This document shows positions 11,485-23,600 of a stretch of DNA of 64,000 nt, in pieces. The translations under genes were made by a program, and so were the position numbers. This stretch comes from Floccularia luteovirens. Taxonomy: Eukaryota; Basidiomycota; Agaricomycetes; Agaricales; Squamanitaceae. Every line of letters begins with the position of its first letter. The stretch's first letter is position 1. The stretch spans positions 1,364,001-1,428,000 of the forward strand of contig VSJF01000009.1 in assembly GCA_009739215.1 (NCBI GenBank). The letters run 5' to 3'. A model generated the notes under the pieces. It worked only from the letters and a program-made list of their open reading frames with translations, was not told where the DNA came from and ran no database searches.

Positions 11485-13323
11485 ACAAAATTACAGATGG
11501 TAGTTTCAAACTTTACAAATCTCGAGTCTCTGGCCTAAATACGGGAAATCGGTTGTGAAGGAAGAAAAGCGGAACTATCATAGGTTTGAATCGCAACTTA
11601 AATACGCCTGCCAAGTTGGATCAAGATGGCAGTATTATAACGCAGTCCTAAATGCATTTCGTGATGGGGGTAGGCATGAATATTTTTCATATCCGCACGA
11701 GTTTTGTGGATCGTACCAGGCTGTGGTTATTTGATCAGCTTTGAAAACTGGCGTTTTATGCAATTTCCGAAGCCTGAGAAGAGTTGGTTTTCGAATTTTT
11801 GAGGCAGTATTCTGACGCTGTTCACAAGATCTAGGCTCAGCTGGGGCGTGCCTTAGAGCTTCAGGATACAAATGATTTTGAGGATGGATGGGGTGATGTT
11901 GATGTAACGTTCATATCATACATTCGTCAGGACTAAATTGAACACCGAGTCTGATGCATCCTTGAGATGTAGTTCTTGGTGACATCCGTCAAGGTGCTAT
12001 TCTCGTTGACGGAAATACAGTAACCCAGCAAATTTGACTCATCTCTCTTGTATGCCGCAATATTGACTTCCTTTTCTCCTTTCCAGCTATACATAGACTT
12101 ATGCGCACCATTTTGAATACTCCTATGATACCAAAGCCAGTTACGTACATGTATCATAGGAGTATTCAAGGATGCCCAAAGAGTCTATTATAGTTGTGGA
12201 GGTGGGTGGGTTCCTTCGCAGTTTGGCTTATTGTATGGAGTGCGATAAATAATTACAACTCGGTGATCGGTTGTTGAAATGATGATGTATAGTGTCTTTG
12301 GCAACCAAAAACACTAAATATCATTCCATTTATATTCTGGCTCGAGCTGGACCAAGTCTCATAGCTGAAAGCTGACCACCATTTGGCAACAACAGCGATC
12401 TTCTCAGGGCCGAGAGTCCCAGAGACGAATGTATGGTAACCCGTTGTTGCTGCATTGTAATTCGCAACCGAGCCTATGATCTTCAGTCTGGTCTAGGACC
12501 CATGTAGAATCCTTTGAAATAGCAAACACATCAATTACCTCTAGAGTGCTCTTCACCACCTTGACATCCTGTACTTGCGACCTATTTCAGCGTTTCAGCG
12601 TCTTGATGCCAGTGTGACATACCACAGTGACATTCACCGTGACTTGCGTTCCGAACCCGAAACAATCCCCTACAGATGAGCATTAACAGTGTAGAACGGC
12701 AACAGGTATTGGGAGGTACGGGGTCAGGAGGGCCATATATGCAAGACGTCATCCCAAGGTATCAACTAGTCGTAGTGTTTTACACTATCTTTCTTCATCA
12801 CTGAAAATGATATCCGAGGTTTTCCACCAGTGATATGAGAGCTTGTTCCCATGGCTGCGTGTTATTTACTGTGTCCTCTATTGTATTTCGAGTCTTGTGC
12901 TTGCGTGAAAGGACGAAACATCCAACTTGTGGCCTGAGTGCAACCACAGATGTCCGTCGACCGATGGAATGCGAAAGAAGTAGGGATTTTGTGACGAGTA
13001 GAATGAGGAGTTGAGCCAGGAACAGAAGAAAGTGAGTTGAGACGCACCTATTATGCAAATTTGAAGAACAGGTTTAACGAGATATTGAAATAGTGCCCGT
13101 AAGTCTTGAAAGCACAGAGAGATCCTGGAGGACGGCAAATTGCATCGATGAGTCAGGCGAACCAACTGAATACAAATAAATATAAACAATGACGAGTACA
13201 CGTTGAAATGGATGCTATTTGTCTACGGCACGTAGAACAAACAAAAACTCGGACGCAACTGGTAGCTTTATTAGCTCTTCCGTCTCAATTTGCAACGAAT
13301 TCTTTATCTGCGGGTTTTTGACG
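11485..13323. other. Gene-poor stretch with a perfect palindrome
   Basis: No convincing gene. On the minus strand around 12260-12480 there are short protein-like stretches (for example KIAVVAKWWSAFSYETW), but they have no start or splice plan I can defend. They may be a relic. The palindrome at 12113-12169 is listed separately. Confidence 0.35.
12113..12169. repeat. Perfect 19-bp inverted repeat
   Basis: The arms TTGAATACTCCTATGATAC (12113-12131) and its exact reverse complement (12151-12169) are separated by 19 bases. They could form a hairpin or be the remnant of a small inverted-repeat element. I see no target-site duplication and no second copy in the window. Confidence 0.75.
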
Positions 13324-14015
13324 ATGTCCTCAACTTTAGTTCTTCGTTCAACTGTTTCAAGGGCTCTCGCACATCGCATGGTGCTGAGCAGGGCTATTCA
13401 AGGTGAGTTGTTGATAATGTCACCTGTCTACTTACCCATTAGTCCGACATGTGCAAGTGACAAAACATACATTCCTGGGGGTCGTAAGTATAGCATCATT
13501 ACAGTAAAGGACAGCGTTAAACCTTAATGTCCATAGCGATCCTGAAAGGCACTGTGAACGACCCAACGAAATTCCCTCCCCCATCAGCAGTTCACGGCTC
13601 ATACCACTGGGCGTTTGAAGCGTATACTTTCTGCAGGCCTTGTGCCTCTGACGGCTGCGGCTTTTGTTACTAGTTCGAGCAACTTCCCATTACTTGATGG
13701 GATCCTTGGGGTTCAGCTTAGTAATCCACAGTCATATCGGGGTGAGCAGCTATAGCGGATTTAAAATATCTTATACCAACTTGCCTTCAGTTTGATACCA
13801 TGTTGGTAGACTACTTACACCCGCGCAAGTTCCCCATCATAGGTCGTGTCGCGACGTGGACTTTGCGTACTGCTACTGTTGCTACCCTTGTTGGAATCTA
13901 CCAATTTAATACGAATGATATTGGTATGCCTTAATTATGTCTCTTCCCGGCTGAAACATTACTTACTTTGTTACAAGGTCTTACCGAGCTTATTGCCAAG
14001 GTCTGGACAGCATAA
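13324..14015 (+). CDS. SDH4: Succinate dehydrogenase membrane anchor subunit (CybS/SDH4), frame-disrupted
   Basis: This is the small cytochrome b-anchoring subunit of mitochondrial complex II. Conserved pieces are readable in order: an N-terminal leader rich in Arg/Ser/Ala (MSSTLVLRSTVSRAL), KGTVNDPTKFPPPS, HGSYHWAFE, AGLVPLTAAAF, PLLDGILGV, HSHIG, FDTMLVDYLHPRKFP and a last transmembrane helix ending in VWTA. HSHIG is the haem/quinone-region helix and DYLHPRKFP is diagnostic. Introns fit at 13404-13442, 13488-13535 (approximate), 13742-13790 and 13925-13977. However, one extra base is needed near 13619 (GAAGCG) and another near 13712 (GGTTCAG), and the exon 1/2/3 phases also disagree. The gene is therefore either a pseudogene or affected by small sequence errors. 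Confidence 0.75.
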
Positions 14016-14219
14016 AGCAGTAACTATGCATAAATAGAGACTTGTTCGTCCTGCATAGAATGTGTAAAAATTACCTTGTATGATTTATAGATCTCCCCAT
14101 AGGAGAGGTAAATAATTACAAATCGTTTACCGGCCAAAGCTACATGAACCTACTTTTACACACATTTACTGGATACAGCATTTCAGGCACTGCAGGTTTA
14201 TATATACAGATGTTCCTCA

Positions 14220-15340
14220 CTCATGACGAAGTTTTGTGATGAATTCCGAAAGTGCCGTTGGATGCAGACTAAGGACAAAGACCTAGTACGAAAAAGCCTG
14301 AGCTTGTTATGTGGAAATTCAAATCCAGGGATCAGACGAACGGCTTCCCACTTTCGATCTCCAGGGACTATCGGTTCGTGGTACAGGTGAAGAAGGCGAC
14401 CCAAACATTAGCGATTCACAGCCTCTTGGCTTGAAGGACGTTCGTCAAGTAATCAACGAGTGTGTCAGATATGTCTATCTGTTATTGTTAAACTAACATT
14501 TAAACCCTCTCAAGGTCGATAGGATAGGACCCTCCCGGGGAGGTTCCTTACGCTGCAACTAGAAAGCTGATAGAAAGGTCAATCCGCCTATGGTACGAAC
14601 CAATAATATCATACTTCAAACAAATTTACCAGAATGTCTAGATCTGGGGATACATCGAAAAAGTTTCCAATTTCCGAAATTGAAGGAGTTTGTTACGTGC
14701 GTCCTAATACATAATGCATAATCCTTCGAATGAACCCGCTTTGATGAACAGGCAAAAATAGAGGCCTGACCCGAGCCAAACTTGATGAGTGCGCGCAAAA
14801 TACAAAGAATCTGCTGGAAAAAACCTTAAAATGGGATGATCTAATATTCACCCAAAATACCCATTATTTCGATAACAAGGCGCATGATTGGTGCGACATG
14901 CTCCCCGCAATCCGACTACAAGAACGAGTTGAAGGTAATGGCGCGAGCGCTGGGCCTACTTCCAGTAGCATATAAAGTAAGAATTCCCCTATAAATTTGT
15001 CTAGCGATGTCATTAATGTTATGTATAACTCAGAGATTCATCGACCAAGTTCCATTGACCATAGAATTCGAAATGAACAGGGCCCTCGAGTCCTCATTAC
15101 AGAAGGTTCTCTTATGTGGATTAAAATCTACTCCTGCTCAGATGGCGGAGGAGCTCCTGCAGGAAAGCCCTGAATTGCAACAACGCCGGAAGGATTTGAC
15201 AGACAGAAAGAACGCCTTTTGCTGATCAAAGAAAAACTGGATGAGTATATGCGGGACATCGCAACGCAATTCCCGATTGTGCACCTGACTCAACAGAGGA
15301 TAGCTCGCATTCGCTTTCAAGTCTGTCTTCTAAGAGAGCG
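14220..15340 (+). pseudogene. Dynamin-like GTPase relic (stalk and GED only)
   Basis: Pieces of a fungal dynamin family protein appear in the correct order but in changing frames with stops between them. They are KFCDEFRKC (14230), RRTASHFR (14335), DVRQVINEC (14438), PGEVPYAATRKLIER (14535), FTQNTHYFDNKAHDW (14849), then RFIDQVPLTIEF and the GTPase effector domain SPELQQRRKDLTDRK (15035-15235). The N-terminal GTPase domain, with its P-loop and DxxG motifs, is not found upstream, where SDH4 ends at 14015. I call it a truncated, decayed copy. Such proteins normally sever or fuse membranes; this one should be non-functional. Confidence 0.65.
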
Positions 15341-15638
15341 TCGGTTGTGATAAGTAGTAGTATTGGTACCGACATGGAAGAATATGATTGATCTTGTCGA
15401 TACAAATACAGCAATTGCCGTTGGCCGTGGAATGTTTGTAAACACCAAACAACTTTTTCGTATACTCTATGGTCATTCATTTAGTTTTTGAACCACACAA
15501 ACTACTGAGTATTGTAATATTGGAAGCCGTGGCAGCCATATTATAAAAATAAACCTTCCAAATTCCCACTCATAGCCACACCTTGTTCTCTGCCAGCACA
15601 TACGTACTACATCCCTCGCAATTATACGATAACAGGTT

Positions 15639-16603
15639 ATGCCCGAAACCGTTGTCAATGACATCGAATTGGATGATAGTGCCAATGCACTTCTTCAATC
15701 CTTCGCAATGATCATATTCTCTGAAATTGGAGACAAGACGTTTCTCATAGCCGCCATACTCGCCATGCGTCATCCGCGCATTCTCGTCTTTGCCGGCGCA
15801 TTTGGTTCCCTCGTTGTCATGTCCATTCTGTCAGCAGCAATGGGCCATATTTTGCCGACTCTTATAGCGCGAAAATGGACACAGATGGCAGCTTCAATTC
15901 TTTTCCTTGTTTTCGGTACGAAGATGCTCTTGGAAGCCCGACAGATGAAAGGCGGGAGCGAGAAAATCAAGGAAGAGATGCGAGAGGCGGAGGAGGAAAT
16001 TGAGGATGATGATGCTATCCATGATGGCACAGGTGGTTCATTAGAAGACGGCCAGGTTATACCTCTGGAGGAATTAGAGGAGGGCAGTAGATCCACTCAC
16101 CTCGGCCTTGCTGGTACCCGGTCTCAGAAGTCCTCTTTTGCAGAGGGCATGCGGAATTTTTTCAGCCTTTTGCTTGGGCCGGTCTTCGTGCAGGCGTTCA
16201 TCCTCACCTTTCTTGGAGAGTGGGGCGATAGAAGCCAAATCGCGACCATTGCTTTGGGAGCAGCACATGTGCGTTCGGATTTTCTATTTATACGTATACC
16301 AATACTAAGGATTTTATTCTGAGCAGAACGTTTATCTTGTGACTCTCGGCACGATCGTGGGCCACTCTTGTTGTACTGCTTTAGCAGTTATTGGCGGCAG
16401 ATATATCTCAACTCAAATTTCAGTAAAACATGGTATTCCCTTCCTTTTTAATCAAGCCTTCCATGACTGAGTTCTTACTTGTAGTAACTATTGGCGGTGC
16501 AATCCTGTTCTTGCTTTTTGGCGTCATCTATCTGTACGAAGCAATAACGATGTCTAGTGAAATGGATATGTCTATCCAAATCAGCCCCACCATCAAGTCT
16601 TGA
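15639..16603 (+). CDS. GDT1: GDT1/TMEM165 family cation (Ca2+/Mn2+) transporter
   Basis: Exons 15639-16268, 16327-16432 and 16485-16603 give a clean 284-residue protein. Both signature motifs of the family (UPF0016) are present: EIGDKTF in the first half (about residue 32) and EWGDRSQ in the second (about residue 193). Each sits in a set of about three transmembrane helices joined by an acidic, Glu-rich loop (residues about 105-150). Family members act in Golgi or vacuolar membranes and move Ca2+ and Mn2+, supporting glycosylation. The Met at 15639 is the first in frame and leads directly into the conserved domain after about 20 residues. It is convergent with LSM6, whose stop lies about 145 bases away. 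Confidence 0.88.
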
Positions 16604-16748
16604 TACGACTTTCTGGAACAGTTTACACAATTAATTAATCTTACATTCCGATATAATGAACGCAGACTAGATGCTATTTACAATCGATGATACCCTAAAG
16701 CATGTTCATATCGGGAAAGTGTACTTTTTACTTCATGTTTTATAATGA

Positions 16749-17157
16749 TCATAGGGCTTCTGCCGCAGAGATATAGAGTACTGATCAACAAGATCTCAAA
16801 ATCAATAACATTTTGAAAGCGTGAAAAAAGTTAAGGTTCACCATTATTTCCTCTAATAAAGGCATCGCCGTAACGATTGGTAACCACACCATTTACATGT
16901 TCCTCTGTTTGTTCCATTGCGATGTTCATGTAACCATCGAGGCATGAGAGTACCCCTGTTTAATCGATTCTTATCATTTCTAATCGAAAAAAGTTCGATT
17001 TATAGGCCATACCACGATAGTCCACCCCCGATGTTAAGCGTACAATTACACGTTTTCCTACGACCCCCTTCAGAAAGTCTGTTGGCGATCCTGTATGCGA
17101 GGGTGGTGGTGGCGGGGGAGGTGAATGCTCGGACGGTGGGGGTGGTGTGTCGTCCAT
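16749..17157 (-). CDS. LSM6: U6 snRNA-associated Sm-like protein LSm6
   Basis: Exons 17157-17013, 16955-16842 and 16780-16749 (minus strand) give a clean 96-residue protein. After a Pro/Ser-rich leader (MDDTPPPPSEHSPP) comes the Sm fold: TDFLKGVVGKRVIVRL and SGVDYRG (Sm1), then LDGYMNIALEQTEEH-type sequence and RGNNVLYISA (Sm2). LSm6 is part of the LSm1-7 (mRNA decay) and LSm2-8 (U6 snRNP) rings. A start 48 bases upstream (17205) is also in frame, but Met 17157 better matches the short leaders of fungal LSm6. The proline-rich leader, about 20 residues, is somewhat long for the family. Confidence 0.92.
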
Positions 17158-17408
17158 GTTCTCTCTCAAGGGTTGTATTTTGACTTGTTTGGCTAGAATA
17201 CCCATTCATTAACTTTTCTCGACTTCACTATTCTATCTGGTAACCATCATAAGAATACAAAAGTCCATCGATACATAAACCCGGAAGTGTAGTGGTACAC
17301 TTGTTGGACTTTTCAGCATTTGTTCCGCCGTTCAAACAAGCATGATACCCAGAGTCAGTAGTGAGAGATGAACTAGACGTTAAAACTAGCGTGGAAAATT
17401 GATCAGTT

Positions 17409-18323
17409 TCATATGGCAGGAGCTACTAGAAAATCGAGACGAAGGCATCGTGTATAGCTTTTACCTTGATCTGAAAGCGTTCTACACAGAGGACAGGTGT
17501 AGTCTGATGACCTGTCCTGAAGACCAAGGTTGCAAAACACAGGTAGGGAAATTTTAGTAGATCCGATTGAATAGTTGCCTTGGTTATTGCCAAGTTGGTC
17601 AGCCGGACTCTGAGGAATTGATTGAGTATCAGAAATGAGTCTTGGAAAGTCAATTATAAGTTCTTTGTTGTCAGTACCGGACAGGATGGAGCAAGCGGAA
17701 GAACGTGAAACATTGGGCCAATCATTATCGGCGATACAAGATGAAGAGCAGGCAGAACCGAAGAAAGACACCGTTTCCGAGGTTGGAGTCAAGACATTTG
17801 ATTTTCCTCCTAGGCTGGGACTAGCTCGTGTTTTCTTGACGACACGAGTTAGATGGGGGGTTTTCGCAATTTCTGGTACAATGGGTGGTACTCCAATAGC
17901 CAACTCGTAGGTACTCTTTGAAACCCTCATTTTGAGCTTTTTAGCAAGAGCCTTGCGACGATACCACCAATTATTGACTTTGGCCGGGTCAAGATTACGT
18001 GCAAGGGCCCAAGAACGGCGAGACTTGACGGAAGGCATGCGACGGTCGCTTAACCAAATTGCTGTTAGTTCGTCGTAGTGACATGTAACCAAGGGTTGAA
18101 AGGAAGTTTTTTCCACGATGCCGTTCTCTGATTTTATGCTGAGTATGTGGTCCTCCTCATATTTTAGCTCGGAGATAAGTATAACATGTAATGGAATTAC
18201 CCGCGGAATATACGAACCTGAATTTGCTGCATATATGCTATACATAAGTAAGCTTAAGTATAAGATCTGCAAGAAACTGTAAAAGTATTTACATTGTTTG
18301 ACTGGCAACTCCTTACCAAACAA
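17409..18323 (-). CDS. Atypical homeodomain protein
   Basis: An open frame of 304 codons contains a homeodomain-like segment (residues about 85-145): ELTAIWLSDRRMPS, SRRSWALARNLDP and VNNWWYRRKALAKKLK. The last is helix 3. Canonical homeodomains have WFxNxR there; here it reads WWYRRK, so the usual Asn-51 appears replaced. The tail is Ser/Thr-rich and ends in a Cys cluster (YTCPLCRTL). It is probably a DNA-binding transcription regulator, but this is not the canonical HD1/HD2 mating-type locus: no partner homeobox gene lies next to it. The first 60 residues (hydrophobic LQILYLSLLMYSIY) probably include an unspliced intron, so the true start is uncertain. Confidence 0.6.
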   Translation of the reverse strand: MFGKELPVKQCKYFYSFLQILYLSLLMYSIYAANSGSYIPRVIPLHVILISELKYEEDHILSIKSENGIVEKTSFQPLVTCHYDELTAIWLSDRRMPSVKSRRSWALARNLDPAKVNNWWYRRKALAKKLKMRVSKSTYELAIGVPPIVPEIAKTPHLTRVVKKTRASPSLGGKSNVLTPTSETVSFFGSACSSSCIADNDWPNVSRSSACSILSGTDNKELIIDFPRLISDTQSIPQSPADQLGNNQGNYSIGSTKISLPVFCNLGLQDRSSDYTCPLCRTLSDQGKSYTRCLRLDFLVAPAI

Positions 18324-18737
18324 GTATACACATTGACTCTCGCTAACAAACGTGAGAGTCGAGACTCATGTCGTCCTGTATGCCCGTTCCGTAAGTGTCA
18401 GTTTTATCGAAGTTTCGGGTACATATATCTCATTAAACAGTATTCATGAGTCATAGGTGTGAGGATGTACTGTAAGAGCACTTGACAACTGTCAGCCACT
18501 GATAGCCGATGTCGACTGCGAGTGGTTTCCACCAACTTCTCAGAAAACACGAAAGACCTATATGAAATCGAGGTACCCGTTGGTTCCATGTGTTCTATGT
18601 AGAACCTGCTGCCGCCACAATTCACATCTAGTTTGACTGTTATATCTAAGAGCCTGCATCTCATAAATTTCGACCCATCTCTTTGTTCTTATATCAAATC
18701 TAAATCACACAAGCAGGAACCAAAGTACTCTTCTGCG
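18324..18737. other. Intergenic, divergent promoters
   Basis: About 400 bases lie between the minus-strand homeodomain gene and the plus-strand membrane protein gene. No gene is seen. It probably holds both promoters, but I see no specific site. Confidence 0.35.
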
Positions 18738-20163
18738 ATGTCGGATAAATCTCTGGATAATACAATTGGAGCGTTGCAAATTGGATGTCTATTTTCCGTT
18801 TTCCTGTTTGGCATTGTGACTATGCAAGTATATCAGTACTTTAAAGAATTCAAAGATGATCGTTGGGCATTTAAAGCTCTCGTAAGTTCTAGCTAATCTA
18901 ACTCTCAACCTATAACTGATTTGATTTGACAGATTACTGTCGTGTGGTGGGTGAACATCACAGTGTCGTGTTATTACTTCTTATTATCCTAGGTTGTTGG
19001 AACTTGGACACACGACCGGCGTGTCTTATGCGGTGTACCATGCAACCGTTACATTGTATGGACAACCCGACAAGATCATACGGTTTCCCGCATTGGGAGT
19101 CATCACTGCAGTTGGAGGTGCCATTACATTTCTTGTCGAGGTCTTGCATTGAGATTTTACGGACTTCTTGTGACCTGATGGGTATTATTGGTCAGGGATT
19201 CTTCTGTATACGCGCCTACAAGATTCTCCCAAAACCATATGGCCATATTGGTCTCCTAGGCATCTTGGTTGGAATTCCTAGACTCTTTGGCAGTGTATAC
19301 CTCTCCGTCCAGGCTGTCGCTGCACCAAACATTGCTCTTTATCGAGTCCAGTGGAGCTGGTTGATTACGACATTGTTGGTTTCGAGTGCTGCAATAGATA
19401 TTGCAATCGCGGTTACCATGCTTTATTACTTATTAATGCGGCGTTCGCAAGCGCTTCGAAGGTGCATATTGGCATTCCTCAAAACCCCGTATAAATCTAA
19501 TTATTTACTATAGATTTACGAGACTTATGGATCGCATGGTGGTTTTGACAATTCGTTAGCATTTTCATACCTTCAGACTAACCTACTTCCTCAATCAAGA
19601 TCAAAACAGGAACTGGCCTACTAACCAGGTGGGAATCGTCGCTTCCCATGAATGAGTGACAAACCATGTTTAACACTATATCTAGCATAACAGCAGTGGT
19701 GGTGGTTATCACTGTAAATATTTCAGTCACTTGCAACGGGCCACTAACCATAACCTTTTCTCATAGTTCCAAATCCAACCGCATAATCGTAAGATTATTC
19801 TTCCAACTCCTTGCTTCCATATTACATATTATTATTACAGTGATATGGCTCGCCATCTATACTTTTCTTGGCAAGCGTATGTCTTTCAAGTGCCTTAAAT
19901 CTTGTTATTACTCATTACAGTGCACCAGTTTATTCCAATACTCTCTTGTCCGCGTAGGGCATCTCATACGTTACACAATTTATGGACTGAACAGCTATTT
20001 CTACAGCTTAAATGACCGTAAAGTGTTGCGTGAGGAACTGTTCGATTTAACATCTGTAGAAGTCTATTCTCAGAATAGAAGCACATCGGGAGAAGTTACT
20101 GATCAGAACAGAACAGAGGTGCATATTAGATTGAAGACTCTTGTAAAGCTCACATTTCATTGA
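18738..20163 (+). CDS. DUF6534-type multi-pass membrane protein
   Basis: The start (MSDKSLDNTIGALQIG) and the following LFGIVTMQVYQYFKEF are typical of a large agaric membrane protein family annotated DUF6534, of unknown function. Splicing at about 18883-18932 and 18947-18991 (GT...AG) joins WLLELGHTTGVSYAVYHAT. Another intron, 19144-19197, joins LVE to GFFCIRAYKILPKPY. Further helices follow (SWLITTLLVSSAAIDI; WLAIYTFLGK), then the conserved tail SLNDRKVLREEL. About seven transmembrane segments are expected. Between about 19460 and 20000 I cannot find a splice plan that keeps one frame (the segment around 19547-19615 is one base off), so a small lesion or unusual splice site is possible. Confidence 0.65.
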
Positions 20164-20642
20164 TACAGGTGATTTCCATTCAGATGGAGACAATAACAGA
20201 GGTGGTAGAACATGCGGATACTAGTAAACGCTTGTTTACCAGTAAGTAATTATATCTTCATTTTGTCATACAATTTAAGTCGGGTTGAATTTATCCAGAC
20301 GGGGTTATCTAAGTGGGACTCTTTTCATGAATGATAAAAAGTTGAACTTGTAAAAATCTGTATAATTTCTTTTGTTATATATGGAATTTAAAGTGAATGG
20401 CGTAGTAGTATCAAATTAAGAGGGTCATCCGTCTAAGTATAAGAATGAGCTTTGTCCTCAATTTATGTGAAGTTCAATATCGTTGGAACCTGGCGCTTCT
20501 CTGGACATGCACGTGGGATGGCGCCTAAAGCTAAAGTTAAAGGCTGTTAAAACGTGTGCACGGAACGTCTGTCCACAATTGACTGACTCACCGACCGTTG
20601 AGGGAAATTCGGGTCTCAACCACCACTTCTCATCATCTGAAT
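20164..20642. other. Intergenic upstream of the NLR gene
   Basis: Nothing coding is recognised. It probably contains the NLR promoter. Confidence 0.35.
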
Positions 20643-23600
20643 ATGTCATGTTTCAGAGATTCGTCAGAAGCGGACCATAGAATTGATGATGTACTCCATA
20701 ATGCGCAATGGATTTTAGACACAGGAAAGGGAATGCTGAGTCTATGTCCGATCCCTGGACTGGATGTTGTCGCTTCGACTTTGTCTGTTCTTATCGGAAT
20801 GGTGTTGGTAAGTTTTCAAATCGCATTTCATTACTACGTTGATTGACCCGTATGAAGCAAACGAGAGGAAATGAAAGTACACGAAAAGACCTTGCAAATG
20901 AAATACAGCTTCTGGCAACAATTGTGGAAAAGACACTGAAGCAGGCTGACATACCAATCGGTAACGGAGAAGGAAATAGTGTCCATGCAAAGAGTCGGCG
21001 TATAACGTCTCCTGAACTAGAAGAGAGAGTGTCCACACTCATCCAGTTAGTTGTAATATCTATGGCAACTAAGCTTTACCTGATATCTTGTTATAGGAAT
21101 TTAAAGGACCTAACAATCGAAGCCAGCAAATTAAGTGAGGGATCGTTCCTCACCAAGTGTTTCCGCAGCAAAAGCAATGCAGATACATTATTGGGACTCA
21201 AAGCAGGTGTTGAAGTGGCAACCAGAAACTTTTCAGTTCGTCATTTTGCCCTTATCTATTATGGATCTCGCCCTGAGATTTTTTTTTCTTCAATTGATTC
21301 AGATTCAAGGCCAAGTCACGATAGAAATGCTTGTTAACGGTGTGGTGAGGAGCTTGGAGCATATTGATACAAACGTCGAGGTCTTTCCCCAGTTTTCTTA
21401 TAACCGTATGATTTCCGTTTCTGACGCAATCTCAGGCTATGAAGAACAACCACAATAAAGATAGTATGTTTTGGATTTATAATTGCTTTATGTACATTGA
21501 TTTCGGTTTTTCCGATCAGTGAACGAAAAAGCACTGGAAAGCCTTGGTTTCGTTAATGCCCGATACTCATCGTCTTTAAATCCAACAACATCGGGCGTGC
21601 TCGAAGGTACAAGAACTGAGTTACTCCGTGAACTTACACAGTGGACCGTCGGACCAGATCAGAATGGGTATGATCCCCTCATCTACGTACTCAGCGGCGG
21701 CGTGGGAACAGGAAAATCAACGATCGCATTTGAGATGGCCAAAAAATTAGACCACGACAACAAACTAGCAGCTTCCTTTTTCTTCGTCCGCAATGCAGAG
21801 AAGTTGAATACTACACGACACGTGTTACCCACAATAGCGTATCAACTCGCACGAAGCCATCCCGACATTTATCCCCATATTGCAGCTGCTGCTGACACGT
21901 ACATCAAGCAAGGCAAGCACGGCCAACAATTGGAATTCGACCTCGAAGACCTTATAATCAAACCCCTAAAGGAAGTTTCCTCGTCTCATCCTCGACTAAC
22001 AATCATTATCGATGCTTTGGATGAGTGTACGGAATCGGCACAGGACGAGGTTGTGCAATTGCTGTACCTCTTTATGCAACGAATCCCAGAAATTCCATTC
22101 CCACTGCGCATCCTCATAACTACCCGCCCAGAAATGCATATCCAGGATGTTCTGGATTCTGTTAACTTCAGAAAAGTGTCTAAACCATTCAAACTACATG
22201 ACATCCCGATGGGTATCGTTGATGGTGATATTAAGCTTTTTCTCAGCAAGAGGATAGAGGCTTTAAGCTGTAGAGACGAGGTATTCAACGCACGGCCCAC
22301 TGTAATCGAGGACTTGACTCATCATGCGGGTGGATTATTCGTTTACGCTGCCACTGTGATTAATTTCCTGAAACGAAATGCATACCATGCAGTTGAAACT
22401 CTCAACGTTCTGCTATCTGACGATCCCATAGGCGCAGCATTCAGTCTCAGGCAACTTGACCGACTATATTTAACTGTACTACAGAGAGCATTTGATGAAG
22501 ATGACCTCCGGCACCCTCGTATTAAGGAATGGATTCGGACCGTCCTTGGAAGCATCGCGCTCCTTGAAGATCACGTATCGATGCCGGTGCTCCAAGATAT
22601 AGTTGGTGTAGGTGTGAACGATGCGCGATATGTATTAGGTCGGCTTGGATCCGTGCTCCTGATACCCGAGGACCAGAATGGCGAGGTTCGGGTTTTACAC
22701 TCAAGTTTTCCACAGTTTCTTATCGATAGGCAACGGTGCGAGAATGAAATATTTTACATCGATGCTTTAGTGCATCATGGCCGTCTAGCATTCGATTGCC
22801 TAAAGATATTGACGTCAACATCGTTATTGGTCGAGAATGTGTGTCGCTTGGAAGATCCATTGCTACCAAAAAGTGACATTCGTGACCTACAAGATCGCAT
22901 AAAGGAATTTATTCCGGAACATCTTCGGTATGCATGCATGCATTGGGCTATACACTTATCCAAAAGCAAAATGACTCCAGAGATTATGGAACTTATGGTG
23001 GAGTTCACTTCGACAAAACTACTTGCATGGCTGGAGGTGTTAATATTCTTGAATCGGCTGGACATAGCTGTTACAGCATCGGGTAGAGCGCGGACATGGC
23101 TCCTCCAGGTAATTACCTTTTTCACCCAGCGCATTATATCACAATTCCAAGCATTTATTAGAATGATACATCCACGAACACACAAAACGATATGGCTGCG
23201 ATACCTGAACTAATGAATGATGTGACTCGTTTCATTCTCGAATTTTTCTCACCCATCAACAAATGTGCCGGGCAGATTTACAATTCTGCGCTTCCACTAT
23301 CTCCATCTTGTAAACTCACAGCTCTATATGCTTCCACCGGCACATCTGACCGTGTTCATTGCACAACGCGCATGATCACACCCCGCGCACCCACTTGGGG
23401 ATCTTTACTGCGTGTTGTTGAAACGGACGCCTTCCGTATCCATTGCGTAGCGTTCTCTCCAGAAGGACTCTATTTTGCCTCTGGTTCAGATGTTGTACAA
23501 ATCTGGGACGCTAGCACTGGAACGATCAAGAAAACTCTGGTTGGCGATGGTCACCATTTTATTTGTCTTGCTTGGGCACCAAATGGGAAACATATAGTTG

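Noticed and set aside
17409..18323. Mating-type (HD1/HD2) locus
   Set aside because: Only one atypical homeodomain gene is present, with no divergent partner and no MIP-type peptidase neighbour.
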